A DNA stretch of 64,000 bases from Streptomyces niveus (GTDB lineage: Bacteria; Actinomycetota; Actinomycetes; Streptomycetales; Streptomycetaceae): NCBI RefSeq assembly GCF_002009175.1, contig NZ_CP018047.1, positions 4,278,001 through 4,342,000 on the forward strand, in the 5' to 3' direction. The position numbers were made by a program, and so were the translations under genes. Below, one piece after another: positions 22,679 through 31,545 of this stretch. Within the stretch, counting starts at the first letter, position 1. Each line of letters opens with the position of its first letter. A model generated the notes under the pieces. The model was given only the letters and a program-made list of their open reading frames with translations. It ran no database searches and was not told the origin of the DNA.

Positions 22679-24112
22679 TCAGGCCCTCGTCGCGCCCGCC
22701 GGGCGGGACGGGGGTGGGGTGGAGGCGCCCGGGATGCGGATCGCGGCCACCGTGCCGCCGCCCGCCGCCGGGCGCAGTGCGATCTCGCCGCCCGTCTGCT
22801 GCACCGTGCGCGCCACGATCGACAGGCCGAGGCCCGAGCCCGGCAGTGCGCGGGCCGACGGGGAGCGCCAGAAGCGCTCGAAGACGTGCGGCAGTTCCTC
22901 CGCCGGGATGCCGGGGCCGTGGTCCCGTACCGTCAGCTCGCCCCGCTCGCTGAGCGCGACCGCCACGACCGCGCCCGGCGGGCTGAACTTCACCGCGTTG
23001 TCGAGGACGTTGACCAACGCCCTTTCCAGCGCGGCCGGTTCGGCCCGTACGTACCAGGGGTGCAGCGCCACCTCTATCGTCAGGTCCGGTCCGCGCAGCC
23101 GGGCGCGTTCCAGGGCGCTCTCCACGATCGTGTGCAGCGCGACGACCTGGAGCGGACCGGGGCCGGAGGCGTCCGGCCGGGACAGTTCCTGGAGGTCGCC
23201 GATCAGCGAGGCCAGCTCCGTCATCTGCGCCTTCACCGACGCCATCAGCGCCGTACGGTCCTCCGGGGGGATCGCGCGGCCGGTCTCCTCGCTGCGGGCG
23301 AGCAGTTCGATGTTCGTACGCAGCGAGGTCAGCGGCGTACGGAGCTCGTGGCCCGCGTCGGCGATGAGCTGCGCCTGACGGTCCCGCGACGACGCGAGCG
23401 CGGCCGTCATGGAGTTGAAGGAGCGGGAGAGGCGGGCGATCTCGTCCTCACCCTCGGCCGGGATGCGCAGACTCAGATCCTCGGTGCGCGCGACGTGCTC
23501 GACCGCGCGGGTCAGTCCGTCGACCGGCCGCAGACCGGTCCTGGCCACCCAGAGACCGGCGGCGCCCGCGCCGATGACACCGGCGCCGGCGACGGCGGTC
23601 AGCAGCAGGGCGAGCCGGTTCAGCGAGGCGTCGATCTCGCCGAGAGGGCGGGAGATGGAGACGGCGATCCGCACGCCGGTCGGCCCGATGCGGCCCGCCG
23701 TGGTGTGGACCCGCACCGGGGCGCCGTCCTCGGTGGTGGAATTGTGCAGGGCGCTCGCCTCCGTCCCGCGCGCCACGGCGAGGTCGGAGGCCTGGATCTT
23801 CACCGGCTTCGAAGAGGACTCCACGCACCGGCCACCGTCGTCGTCGACGATCTGGATGTACGCGAACGCCGAGTTGACGGTCTCCGGGGAAGTCCCGCTC
23901 GGCGAGCACCTGCTCGCCAGGTCCTGCACGAGGCCGGGGGGCGCCGAGGTGTTGCGGAGCGAGTTGTCCAGCTCCGCCTCCAACTGGGTCCGGGTCAGCA
24001 GCCAGCAGGCGACGGCCGCCGCCGCGACGGCCACGGCGACCGCGGTCGCGACGAGCATCGCGAGGCGGGAGCGGAGCGGCAGCGTACGCAACCGCCGGGC
24101 GAGAGAGGTCAC
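22679..24112 (-). CDS. MprB-like sensor histidine kinase
   Basis: A 477-residue membrane kinase: TM1 about 18-40, an extracellular domain with CSPSGTSPE and [10 protein letters not shown]2 about 165-190, HAMP, then the H-box [21 protein letters not shown]-box [11 protein letters not shown] and G-box [18 protein letters not shown]. Its GTG start overlaps the stop of the response regulator by four bases (GTGA). With the response regulator and trypsin-like protease upstream it matches the MprAB-PepD arrangement that senses envelope stress. Confidence 0.93.
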   Translation of the reverse strand: MTSLARRLRTLPLRSRLAMLVATAVAVAVAAAAVACWLLTRTQLEAELDNSLRNTSAPPGLVQDLASRCSPSGTSPETVNSAFAYIQIVDDDGGRCVESSSKPVKIQASDLAVARGTEASALHNSTTEDGAPVRVHTTAGRIGPTGVRIAVSISRPLGEIDASLNRLALLLTAVAGAGVIGAGAAGLWVARTGLRPVDGLTRAVEHVARTEDLSLRIPAEGEDEIARLSRSFNSMTAALASSRDRQAQLIADAGHELRTPLTSLRTNIELLARSEETGRAIPPEDRTALMASVKAQMTELASLIGDLQELSRPDASGPGPLQVVALHTIVESALERARLRGPDLTIEVALHPWYVRAEPAALERALVNVLDNAVKFSPPGAVVAVALSERGELTVRDHGPGIPAEELPHVFERFWRSPSARALPGSGLGLSIVARTVQQTGGEIALRPAAGGGTVAAIRIPGASTPPPSRPAGATRA

Positions 24113-24876
24113 TCGGCGCCGCCGTGCCCGCCGTGCCCGCCGGCGGCTGTCGGCCCGCCGTCGGTGCGCAGCGCGTAACCCACCCCGCGCACCGTGTGGA
24201 CCAGCCTCGGCTCGCCGCCGCTCTCCGTCTTGCGACGCAGGTACATCACGTACACATCGAGGGAGTTGGAGCTGGGCTCGAAGTCGAAGCCCCAGACGGC
24301 CTTCAGGATCTGCTCCCGCGTCAGCACCTGACGCGGGTGGGCCAGAAACATCTCGAGCAGGGTGAATTCGGTACGGGTCAGCTCCACCCGGCGCGTGCCC
24401 CGCGTGACCTCGCGCGTGGCCAGGTCCATCCGCAGATCGGCGAAGGACAGGGCGTCGTCCTCCGGCAGCTCACCGCCCGCCGACCCCGCGTACGAACTGC
24501 GGCGCAGCAGCGCGCGGATCCGGGCGAACAACTCGTCCAGCTCGAAGGGCTTCACCAGATAGTCGTCGGCGCCCGCGTCGAGCCCGGTGACCCGGTCGCC
24601 GACCGTGTCGCGCGCCGTCAGCATCAGGATCGGCACGGTCGATCCGCCGGCGCGCAGCCGCCGGGCCGCCGTCAGCCCGTCCATGCGCGGCATCTGGATG
24701 TCGAGCACGATCAGATCGGGCTGGTAGACGGCGGCCTTGGTGAGGGCGTCGACACCGTCGACGGCGACCTCGGTGCCGTACCCGTCGAAGGCGAGAGAGC
24801 GCTGGAGCGCCTCACGGACGGCGGGCTCGTCGTCGACGATCAGGACGCGTTGCGGATCGCCTTCGGCGGGGCTCAT
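24109..24876 (-). CDS. MprA-like OmpR-family response regulator
   Basis: A 255-residue regulator: receiver domain 10-120 with the phosphorylated Asp in [13 protein letters not shown] and the Lys in VKPFELDEL, and a winged-helix DNA-binding domain 145-240 ([20 protein letters not shown], then [11 protein letters not shown]). It starts at the ATG at 24876 and ends in a Gly/His tail. It is transcribed with the kinase and probably activates the protease gene upstream. Confidence 0.94.
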   Translation of the reverse strand: MSPAEGDPQRVLIVDDEPAVREALQRSLAFDGYGTEVAVDGVDALTKAAVYQPDLIVLDIQMPRMDGLTAARRLRAGGSTVPILMLTARDTVGDRVTGLDAGADDYLVKPFELDELFARIRALLRRSSYAGSAGGELPEDDALSFADLRMDLATREVTRGTRRVELTRTEFTLLEMFLAHPRQVLTREQILKAVWGFDFEPSSNSLDVYVMYLRRKTESGGEPRLVHTVRGVGYALRTDGGPTAAGGHGGHGGAE

Positions 24877-24961
24877 GTCGTCGCTCTTTCTCTGAACGGC
24901 TGCGGAAACCGGGAGGGGGGCACGGGTCTCTGACACTTCAGCCTCGCACGTCAGTCAGGAC

Positions 24962-26089
24962 CTAGTCGCTGTTCCCGGCGCGCAGCGCGCTCAGGTCGGC
25001 CTTGACCGTGTTGACCGGGATGGAGAAGCCGAGCCCGACACTGCCCGCCGAAGAACCGTCGCCGCCGTTCGAACCGCTCGCCGAGAACATGGCCGAGTTG
25101 ATGCCGATGATCTCGCCGTTCATATTGATCAGCGCGCCACCGGAGTTGCCCGGGTTGAGCGACGCGTCGGTCTGGATCGCCTTGTACGTGGTGGTGGAGG
25201 AGCCCGTGTCGCCGTTGAACTGCTGACCGCCGAACTCGAACGGCCACCGGCTGTCGCCACCGCCCTGCTGTTGCTGCTGACCCTGGCCCTCGTCCTTCGA
25301 CACCGTGACGTCCCGGTCGAGCGCGGAGACGATACCGCTGGTCACGGTGCCGGTCAGACCCTCGGGCGAGCCGATCGCCACGACCTCGTCACCGACCCTC
25401 ACCTTGCCGGAGTCGCCGAGGGCCGCCGTCTTGAGGCCGCTCGCGCCCTGAAGCCTGACGAGGGCGAGGTCCTTGTCCGGGCTGGTGCCCACGACGTCCG
25501 CGGTGTACGTCTTGCCCGTGCTGAGCTGCACCTTCACGGTCTGCGCGCCCGCGATGACGTGGTTGTTGGTGATGATCTCGCCGTCGCCGGTGATGACCAC
25601 ACCGGAGCCGGTGGACTGCCCGGCGCCGGACTGCGCCTGGATCTCCACTATGGCGGGGGAGACGGCAGCCGCCACACCCGCGACCGTGCCCTTGCTGCTC
25701 TGCGAGACGGTCGTACCGGTGACGGTGCTCGCGGCGGTGCCGGCGGAGTCGTTCGTCAGGGTCGAGGTCAGCGCCGCCGTACCACCGCCGACCACGGCAG
25801 CGACGAGCGCGGCGGCGGCGAGCAGCGCGACGGGTCGCCCGGCACGGCGGGCGTGGCCGGGGGAGTGCGCGGGGGCGGCGGCTCCCCAGCCCCAGTTCGC
25901 GTGGCCGGGCTGCGCGTGGTGGGCGTACGGCGCCTCATGTGTGCCGTGCGCGTGCTGCGTGTACGAACTCTCCGGCGCGTGCTGCCCGGCGGGCTCGTAC
26001 GGAGGCGGCGGCGGGTACGCCTGGCCGCTGCCGAGGTCCTGCTGCTGGTTCGGGTCTTCGTCGCCGCTGCGACGGTGGTTGTCGGTCAT
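24962..26089 (-). CDS. Membrane-anchored trypsin-like serine protease (PepD/HtrA-like)
   Basis: A 375-residue protease. A long Pro/Gln/His-rich cytoplasmic head (residues 1-85, QAYPPPPPYEPAG) precedes one membrane helix (VALLAAAALVAAVVGGG, about 90-112). The protease domain has the triad His (TNNHVIAG), Asp (DKDLALVRL) and Ser (LNPGNSGGALIN). The protein ends soon after the protease domain, so it lacks the PDZ domain of typical PepD/HtrA. It lies upstream of the two-component genes on the same strand, and a TCTGA direct repeat sits just before it. Confidence 0.93.
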   Translation of the reverse strand: MTDNHRRSGDEDPNQQQDLGSGQAYPPPPPYEPAGQHAPESSYTQHAHGTHEAPYAHHAQPGHANWGWGAAAPAHSPGHARRAGRPVALLAAAALVAAVVGGGTAALTSTLTNDSAGTAASTVTGTTVSQSSKGTVAGVAAAVSPAIVEIQAQSGAGQSTGSGVVITGDGEIITNNHVIAGAQTVKVQLSTGKTYTADVVGTSPDKDLALVRLQGASGLKTAALGDSGKVRVGDEVVAIGSPEGLTGTVTSGIVSALDRDVTVSKDEGQGQQQQQGGGDSRWPFEFGGQQFNGDTGSSTTTYKAIQTDASLNPGNSGGALINMNGEIIGINSAMFSASGSNGGDGSSAGSVGLGFSIPVNTVKADLSALRAGNSD

Positions 26090-26110
26090 GTCATCGACAA
26101 TCCGCCCGCT

Positions 26111-26140
26111 GGATGAGAGCTGTCTGAAGACGTTCTGAGA
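26111..26140 (-). promoter_or_regulatory. Direct-repeat binding site candidate before the protease gene
   Basis: TCTGA (plus strand) occurs at 26123 and 26134, 11 bp apart, about 35 bases before the start codon, inside the sequence TCTGAAGACGTTCTGAGA. OmpR-family regulators bind 11-bp direct repeats, so the MprA-like protein is the likely binder. Confidence 0.4.
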
Positions 26141-26170
26141 AGCCCGACAGAACCTCGTATGTCCCATATA

Positions 26171-26193
26171 AAGGCGGCCCCGCAGGCCGCCTT
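26171..26193 (-). terminator. Terminator after the LacI-family gene
   Basis: AAGGCGGCC and GGCCGCCTT form a 9-bp stem with a five-base loop, followed on the minus strand by TTTAT. Confidence 0.75.
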
Positions 26194-26233
26194 CACACGG
26201 TCAGGACAGGTTCAGGGCAGGCTCAGGACAGAC

Positions 26234-27256
26234 TCAGAAACAGCCGCACGAGCGCCGGACGATCAGCGCCGACGGGAACTGCTTCACCCGTTCCCTGCGC
26301 GACCCCGCCACCCGCAGACCGTCGTCCAGCACCAGGTCCACCGCGGCCCGCGCCATCGCCGGCCGGTCCGAGGACACCGTTGTCAGCGGTGGGTCCGTGA
26401 GGCCCGCTTCCTTGACGTCGTCGAACCCGGCCACCGCCAGCTCGCCCGGCACATCGATCCGCAGCTCGCGCGCAGCCCGCAGCACACCGATCGCCTGGTC
26501 GTCGGTGGAGCAGAAGATCGCCGGCGGGCGGTCGGGCCCGGCCAGCAGCTTCAGCGCCACGTTGTAGGCGTCGTACCGGTTGTAGAGCGCCTTGAAGAGC
26601 CGCCCCTCCGTCGACAGACCGGCCTCCCGCATCGCCCGCCGCCAGCCCTCGACGTGGTCGGTCACCGGGTCACCGATCACCGGCGTCGACTCCACGCCGC
26701 CGAGGCACGCCACGTACGGATGACCGTGCTCCAGCAGATGCCGGGTGGCGAGCTGCGCCCCGCCGATGTCGTCGGTGACGACTGCGACGTCGTCGATGCC
26801 CTCGGGCCGCTCGTGCAGCAGTACGACGCGGGCGTCCCACGCCTCTATCTCCGCCGCGGCGCGCTCGCTCGGGCCCTGGCTGACCAGGATCAGCCCGGAC
26901 ACCCGCATGCCGAGGAAGGCCCGCAGATAGTGGACCTCGCGCTCGTTGCGGTAGTCGGAGTTGCCGACGAGCACCATCTTTCCGCGCTCGGCGGCGGCCT
27001 GTTCGACCGCGTGCGCCATCTCCGCGAAGAACGGCTGCCGCGCGTCGGGCACGACGACCCCTATGAGGTCGGTCCGCCGCGACGCCATCGCCTGCGCGAC
27101 CCGGTCGGGCCGGTAGCCCAGCTCCTTGATCGCGGCGAGTACACGCTCGCGCGTGGCCGGGGCGACCGGCCTGGGTCCGTTGTTGATGACATAGCTGACG
27201 ACCGCGGTCGAAGTCCCCGCCAGTCGCGCCACGTCGTCCCGCGTCACCTTGGCCAC
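26234..27256 (-). CDS. LacI-family regulator
   Basis: A 340-residue repressor: HTH ([20 protein letters not shown]) at 3-25, then a hinge and a periplasmic-binding-protein-like ligand domain ([16 protein letters not shown], then [15 protein letters not shown]). The ligand is likely a sugar, but no transport or catabolic genes are adjacent. It lies 24 bases downstream of glnR on the same strand. Confidence 0.93.
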   Translation of the reverse strand: MAKVTRDDVARLAGTSTAVVSYVINNGPRPVAPATRERVLAAIKELGYRPDRVAQAMASRRTDLIGVVVPDARQPFFAEMAHAVEQAAAERGKMVLVGNSDYRNEREVHYLRAFLGMRVSGLILVSQGPSERAAAEIEAWDARVVLLHERPEGIDDVAVVTDDIGGAQLATRHLLEHGHPYVACLGGVESTPVIGDPVTDHVEGWRRAMREAGLSTEGRLFKALYNRYDAYNVALKLLAGPDRPPAIFCSTDDQAIGVLRAARELRIDVPGELAVAGFDDVKEAGLTDPPLTTVSSDRPAMARAAVDLVLDDGLRVAGSRRERVKQFPSALIVRRSCGCF

Positions 27257-27280
27257 GCGCGGCAGTCTACGCGTGGTGAC

Positions 27281-28111
27281 CTACCTCCCGGCAGGCCGTA
27301 CGGCGCCTTCCCGAACCTCGGACGTGTCGGCCGTGTGTGTGGCGTCGTCGGCAGTGCCGTCCACGGGCCCCGCGGCCTTCGCCTTCGCGGCCGCCTCGGC
27401 GATGGCTTTCGCCTTCGCCTCCTCCGCCGCGCGCTCGACCTTCTCCGGTGTGACGAAGCGGTATCCGACGTTGCGGACCGTTCCGATCAGCGACTCGTGC
27501 TCGGGGCCGAGCTTCGCGCGCAGCCGCCGTACGTGCACGTCGACCGTCCGCGTACCGCCGAAGTAGTCGTAGCCCCACACCTCTTGGAGGAGCTGCGCCC
27601 GGGTGAAGACCCGGCCGGGGTGCTGCGCCAGATACTTGATCAGCTCGAACTCCTTGAAGGTCAGGTCCAGGACCCGGCCCTTCAGCTTCGCGCTGTAGGT
27701 CGCCTCGTCCACCGAGAGATCACCGTTGCGGATCTCCATCGGGGAGTCGTCGGTCGAGATCTGCTGGCGTCCGGTGGCCAGCCGCAGCCGCGCCTCGACC
27801 TCGGCCGGGCCCGCGGTGTCGAGCAGGACGTCGTCGATGCCCCAGTCGGCGGTGACGGCGGCGAGGCCGCCCTCGGTCACCACGAGGACCAGCGGGCAGC
27901 CGGGTCCGGTGGAGCGCAGCAGCTGGCAGAGCGACCGCACCTGGGGCAGGTCGCGCCGGCCGTCGATCAGGATGACGTCCGCTCCGGGGGTGTCGACCAG
28001 GGCCGGTCCCTCGGCCGGGGCCACCCGTACGTGGTGCAGGAGCAGGCCGAGAGCGGGCAGCACCTCCGTCGACGGCTGGAGGGCGTTCGTGAGCAGCAGC
28101 AGAGAACTCAT
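27281..28111 (-). CDS. glnR: GlnR, global nitrogen response regulator
   Basis: A 276-residue OmpR-type protein beginning [20 protein letters not shown], which I recognise as GlnR. The atypical receiver (about 1-120) keeps an Asp in VILIDGRRD but lacks the other acidic pocket residues, so it works without phosphorylation. The winged helix (about 135-230) has [18 protein letters not shown] and [17 protein letters not shown]. The C-terminal tail is Ala/Glu-rich and charged ([19 protein letters not shown]). GlnR controls ammonium assimilation genes. The start at 28111 has GGTGGGCGG upstream and overlaps a short ORF by four bases. Confidence 0.96.
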   Translation of the reverse strand: MSSLLLLTNALQPSTEVLPALGLLLHHVRVAPAEGPALVDTPGADVILIDGRRDLPQVRSLCQLLRSTGPGCPLVLVVTEGGLAAVTADWGIDDVLLDTAGPAEVEARLRLATGRQQISTDDSPMEIRNGDLSVDEATYSAKLKGRVLDLTFKEFELIKYLAQHPGRVFTRAQLLQEVWGYDYFGGTRTVDVHVRRLRAKLGPEHESLIGTVRNVGYRFVTPEKVERAAEEAKAKAIAEAAAKAKAAGPVDGTADDATHTADTSEVREGAVRPAGR

Positions 28112-28170
28112 CGCCGCCCACCTGCCTGGGTCGGACATACGTTGTGCGTCTGCGTCATTGGCTCGCCCAT
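28108..28170 (-). CDS. 20-codon ORF overlapping the start of glnR
   Basis: An ORF from the ATG at 28170 (preceded by GGAGGAAC) encodes [20 protein letters not shown]. Its stop overlaps the glnR start codon (ATGA). The ribosome-binding site is stronger than that of glnR itself, so glnR may be translated by coupling or re-initiation. Whether the peptide acts is unknown. Confidence 0.5.
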   Translation of the reverse strand: MGEPMTQTHNVCPTQAGGRR

Positions 28171-28493
28171 TACGTCGGTTCCTCCTCGGTCCCTGCAAGG
28201 GGGCACCTCCCACACCCGGAAGCGCGGGGGCGTATGTGGCATCGCCTTCCGTCCCGCGCTCGCGCCCCGGGTCGGAAAGCGCAAAAGGACCCGGGGGCTA
28301 CATTGCCCGGATCCTCTTCCGGAGCAGAATAACCCACATGTGCTCAGTGTCAGAGGGTGGAAACAGCGGGTCATCTCTTTCCCGGCCCTCTCCGGAGGCG
28401 GCGGATGCCGTGGCGGGGCTGGGGATCGGCCATCATGGAGGGCCGACTGAATCCGACGAGAAAATTGCCGAGAATTAGATGGAGGAGTACGCC
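28171..28493. promoter_or_regulatory. Divergent glnR / MoaD-like intergenic region with a hairpin
   Basis: This roughly 320-base gap contains no gene. CCCCGGGTC (28265-28273) and GACCCGGGG (28288-28296) form a perfect 9-bp stem in the likely glnR leader. The glnR-side ribosome-binding site of the short ORF is at 28177-28186 on the minus strand. I see no certain promoter for either direction and no clear GlnR box. Confidence 0.45.
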
Positions 28494-28748
28494 ATGGCAG
28501 CGGGGATCATCCGCTTCTGGGCCGCGGCCAAGGCGGCGGCGGGAGTCGCCGAGGAGCCCTACGCGGCGGACACCCTGGCCCAGGCGCTGGACGCCGTGCG
28601 GGACAGGCACCCCGGTGAGCTGGTCCGGGTGCTCCAGAGGTGTTCGTTCCTCGTCGACGGTGACCCCGTCGGCACCCGTGGGCATGAGACCGTACGGCTT
28701 GCCGAGGGCGGCACGGTCGAAGTGCTCCCGCCGTTCGCAGGAGGGTGA
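28494..28748 (+). CDS. MoaD/ThiS-family sulfur-carrier-like protein
   Basis: An 84-residue beta-grasp protein: IIRFWAAAKAAAGVAEEPY at the start and the C-terminal EGGTVEVLPPFAGG, with the Gly-Gly tail that is thiocarboxylated in sulfur carriers. It could supply sulfur for molybdopterin or a related pathway; no E1-like activator is adjacent. GGAGGAG lies five bases before the ATG at 28494. Confidence 0.88.
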   Translation: MAAGIIRFWAAAKAAAGVAEEPYAADTLAQALDAVRDRHPGELVRVLQRCSFLVDGDPVGTRGHETVRLAEGGTVEVLPPFAGG

Positions 28749-28758
28749 ACAGCCGAGC

Positions 28759-30051
28759 ATGAGCGACGACCAGTACAACGGGCAGGGCCGGTACGGGCAG
28801 GGCCCGTACAACGGACAGCAGGGCTACGGGCAGCAGGACCACGGACGGAGTTACGACTCCGAGCCGTACGGGCAGCAGCAGTACGGCGTACCGCGACCGG
28901 GCGGACCGTCCGAGCCGTATCAGCAGCAGGCGCCGTATCAGCACCAGTACCAGCAGCAGCCGTACCAGGAACCGTCCGGCGACGGGCAGGACGCGCAGAC
29001 CTGGGAGGGCCAGACCTGGGACACGCAGTACCAGCCGCAGGTCCAGTACCAGCAGCCGCAGTCCCAGTCCCAGCCCCACCCTCAGCCGGCCGCCGCCGCC
29101 GACACGGCCTATCTGCCGCAGCAGTCCGGCGGTTACCCGCTGCCCCCGGAGGTCCCGACCCCCGGACAGCAGCCGTACGGTTCCCCGGCCGCCCCGGCCG
29201 CCCCGGCGCCCGTACCCGCTCCCGTCCCCGCCGCCGCCCCCGCGGCACCGGCCGCCGCCGACAGCTACAACTCGCCCACCACCATGGGCAACGCCCGCAT
29301 CACCGACGCCCAGCGCGCCCGCGCCGAGGGCCGGTCGCCGATCATCCCGCCCGGCATCCAGCCCGCCGGGCTGACCGCCGTACTCGCCCTGCTGCTCGCG
29401 GGCGGCGCGGCCGTCGGCCCGTGGGCGCTGGTCGTCCCGCTCGTCATCCTCCAGGCGGTCACCGCCGCGGGCTGGTTCCGGCTCAACGGCATGTGGCCCG
29501 CCCGCCAGGGCATCGCGCTCGCCTTCGCGGGCGCGCTCGTCGCCGATGTCGCGGTCCTCGCCGTCGGCGACGAATACGCCCTCGCCGCGATCCTCGGCAC
29601 GCTCGGCGCGTGGGTGCTGCTCACGGTCGTCCTGCAACTGCGCAGCTACGCGGGCGCCGACGAACGCATGCAGGGCCTGATGGCCACCGTCGCCTCCGCC
29701 GCGCTCGCCATCATCGCCACCGGGAATCTCGCCGCCGTGCCGGACGCCGTGACGGTGGGCGCGCTCGCCGTCGCCGCAGCGACCGTCGCCCGCGCGCTCC
29801 CGCTGCCGGGCGCCGTCTCGATCGTGGTCGCGCTCGCGGCCGGCGCGGGTGCCGGTGTCGCGGCGGGCGGACTGACGGACATCGGCGGCCAGGGCGCGCT
29901 GCTCGGCCTCGGGGCCGGGGTCTGCGCGCTGATCGGTCTGCGGGTGGCCAGCTACGACTACCCGTCGCGCTTCGTGCACATGACGGCCGGGGTGGCGCTG
30001 CCGCTGACGGTCGCGGTCCCCGCGATCTACCTGCTGGGACGGGCTCTCTGA
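28759..30051 (+). CDS. Membrane protein with a Gln/Tyr-rich cytoplasmic head
   Basis: A 430-residue protein. Residues 1-190 are low complexity (Gln, Tyr, Pro, Gly: QQGYGQQDHGRSYDSEPYGQ) and probably disordered. Residues 205-430 hold about six hydrophobic segments (LTAVLALLLAGGAAV, VALAAGAGAGVAAGG and others). A membrane protein with such a head may act in envelope organisation. It starts ten bases after the MoaD-like gene, probably in one operon. Family not recognised with certainty. Confidence 0.85.
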   Translation: MSDDQYNGQGRYGQGPYNGQQGYGQQDHGRSYDSEPYGQQQYGVPRPGGPSEPYQQQAPYQHQYQQQPYQEPSGDGQDAQTWEGQTWDTQYQPQVQYQQPQSQSQPHPQPAAAADTAYLPQQSGGYPLPPEVPTPGQQPYGSPAAPAAPAPVPAPVPAAAPAAPAAADSYNSPTTMGNARITDAQRARAEGRSPIIPPGIQPAGLTAVLALLLAGGAAVGPWALVVPLVILQAVTAAGWFRLNGMWPARQGIALAFAGALVADVAVLAVGDEYALAAILGTLGAWVLLTVVLQLRSYAGADERMQGLMATVASAALAIIATGNLAAVPDAVTVGALAVAAATVARALPLPGAVSIVVALAAGAGAGVAAGGLTDIGGQGALLGLGAGVCALIGLRVASYDYPSRFVHMTAGVALPLTVAVPAIYLLGRAL

Positions 30052-30175
30052 GCCCGTCCGGCGGCTGAGGACGACCCCGCCCCAGGAACCGAACCGCCGC
30101 TCGGGACGTCGACCCATTAGGCTCACGGCGTTACGGGGGCTGGGCCGGTACGACCAGGGTGGGGGACACCGAGCA

Positions 30176-30919
30176 ATGCGCGCACTGCGAATTCTGCTGA
30201 TCTTCGTCGTGATCCTCGGCGGGCTTTTCGTCGCCGCCGACAGGGCCGCGGTGTACTTCGCCGAGACCGAGGCGGCAAGCAAGATCAAGAGCAGTCAGGG
30301 ACTCGGCAGCGAGCCCGACGTCTCCATCAAGGGCTTCCCCTTCCTCACCCAGGTGGCGAATTCGAAGCTGGACGAGATCGAGATCAGCATCGGCGGGATA
30401 ACCGCCACCACCGAGGGCCGTGAGGTCGAGGTGACCGAGGTGAAGGCCGAACTGCGGGACGTGACGGTGAACAGCACCTTCTCGTCGGCGGTCGCGGGCA
30501 GCGCGGAGGGCTCGGCGCTGATCTCGTACGAGGACCTCACCAAGTCCGCGCCGAAGGGCGCGACGGTCGGCTACGCCGGGCCGGAGCGGGCGGCGAAGGG
30601 GCAGGTCAAGGTCTCGGGGCCGCTGGGTGATCTGGTGGAGGGCGCGGGCATAGACGTCCCGGACGCCTTCAAGGCGCTGCTGCGGGACGACTTCACGGCG
30701 TACAGCACCGTCTCGTTGGAGGGCGACAAGGTCCGGCTGCGCGCGGAGGATCTGCCGACCCTGCCGGTGCCGGGTGTCGAGGACAAGCTGAAGGACGTCG
30801 TCGACTACGACCTGACGATCGACGGACTGCCGTCGACCATCAAGCTGGACAAGGTCACGGCGACGGAGGACGGTCTGCGGTTCTCGGGCACGGGCCAGGA
30901 CGTGGACCTCACGAGCTGA
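30176..30919 (+). CDS. LmeA-like (DUF2993) phospholipid-binding protein
   Basis: A 247-residue exported lipid-binding protein of the LmeA/DUF2993 family: an N-terminal signal anchor (ILLIFVVILGGLFVAADRAA), then VSIKGFPFLTQVANSKLDEI, which is diagnostic for the family, and TVSLEGDKVRLRAEDLPTLP. In actinobacteria such proteins help maintain cell-envelope lipids. ATG at 30176. Downstream are repeats and then the sulfurtransferase leader. Confidence 0.9.
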   Translation: MRALRILLIFVVILGGLFVAADRAAVYFAETEAASKIKSSQGLGSEPDVSIKGFPFLTQVANSKLDEIEISIGGITATTEGREVEVTEVKAELRDVTVNSTFSSAVAGSAEGSALISYEDLTKSAPKGATVGYAGPERAAKGQVKVSGPLGDLVEGAGIDVPDAFKALLRDDFTAYSTVSLEGDKVRLRAEDLPTLPVPGVEDKLKDVVDYDLTIDGLPSTIKLDKVTATEDGLRFSGTGQDVDLTS

Positions 30920-30936
30920 CGGGCTCACGACGGCCG

Positions 30937-31040
30937 CACGACTGCCTCACCACGGGCGCGCGTCGGCGGCCCGCCGGCCTCACGACGGGCTCACGCCGGC
31001 CTCACGACTGCCTCACCACGGGCGCGCGTCGGCGGCCCGC
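30937..31040. repeat. Imperfect tandem repeat with a 38-bp perfect unit
   Basis: A 38-bp sequence at 30937-30974 is repeated exactly at 31003-31040 (66-bp period). Shorter CCTCACGCCGG-type units lie between and after. The 30920-31292 gap has no gene I can support before the leader peptide; this repeat fills a third of it. Confidence 0.85.
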
Positions 31041-31292
31041 GAGCCTCACGCCGGCCTCACGCCGGCCGCACCGTAGAGCGGCCGGGGCGGGCCGGGCGGG
31101 CGGCCGGATTCCACCGGCCGCCGTATCGTGAGACGCGGATGTCCATCCCGTAGATGGAACAGCGGTACGAGAGCCCCGGTAACCGCGTCCGGGCCACCGG
31201 GAACGCCCATTGGTCCCACATCTCGGACGATCCCGTCTCACGATTCGACACACCGGTGACATCGCACCGTATCCGTCCCTACGATCGGACGC

Positions 31293-31400
31293 ATGCAGTG
31301 CTTCATCAGCGGTCTCCAGCAGCGGGGACAGGCGAACCTCACGAAGCGGCGGGCAGTCGACCTGTGCCGCGTCGCCGCCATGCTCTGTCGCACCGCCTGA
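31293..31400 (+). CDS. Leader peptide upstream of the sulfurtransferase gene
   Basis: A 35-residue ORF, MQCFISGLQQRGQANL followed by KRRAVDLCRVAAMLCRTA. The second half matches the conserved pattern of actinobacterial leader peptides found before sulfur-metabolism genes (basic pair, V-D-L, Arg-Val, Cys near the end). Three cysteines make a cysteine-responsive attenuator plausible. TACGAT ends seven bases before the ATG, so translation is probably leaderless. The sulfurtransferase gene starts 145 bases downstream. Confidence 0.72.
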   Translation: MQCFISGLQQRGQANLTKRRAVDLCRVAAMLCRTA

Positions 31401-31545
31401 GCGGGACACGTCCGTCCCGCCACCTCTCCCCGGCCCTTCGACCACGTCAGGGCCACCCCGTGCCGTACGCAGCCCGCCGCGCCTCCGTGCCCGGAAGGCG
31501 CCGCCGCCCGCACCACCCGCCGCACACTGCCCCGGAGGAGAACAA

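Noticed and set aside
26159..28450. 763-aa plus-strand ORF opposite lacI and glnR
   Set aside because: Antisense shadow; the two real genes on the minus strand are unmistakable.
31057..31143. Minus-strand short ORF MDIRVSRYGGRWNP near the repeats
   Set aside because: Arg/Pro-rich end typical of GC-rich chance ORFs, no ribosome-binding site.
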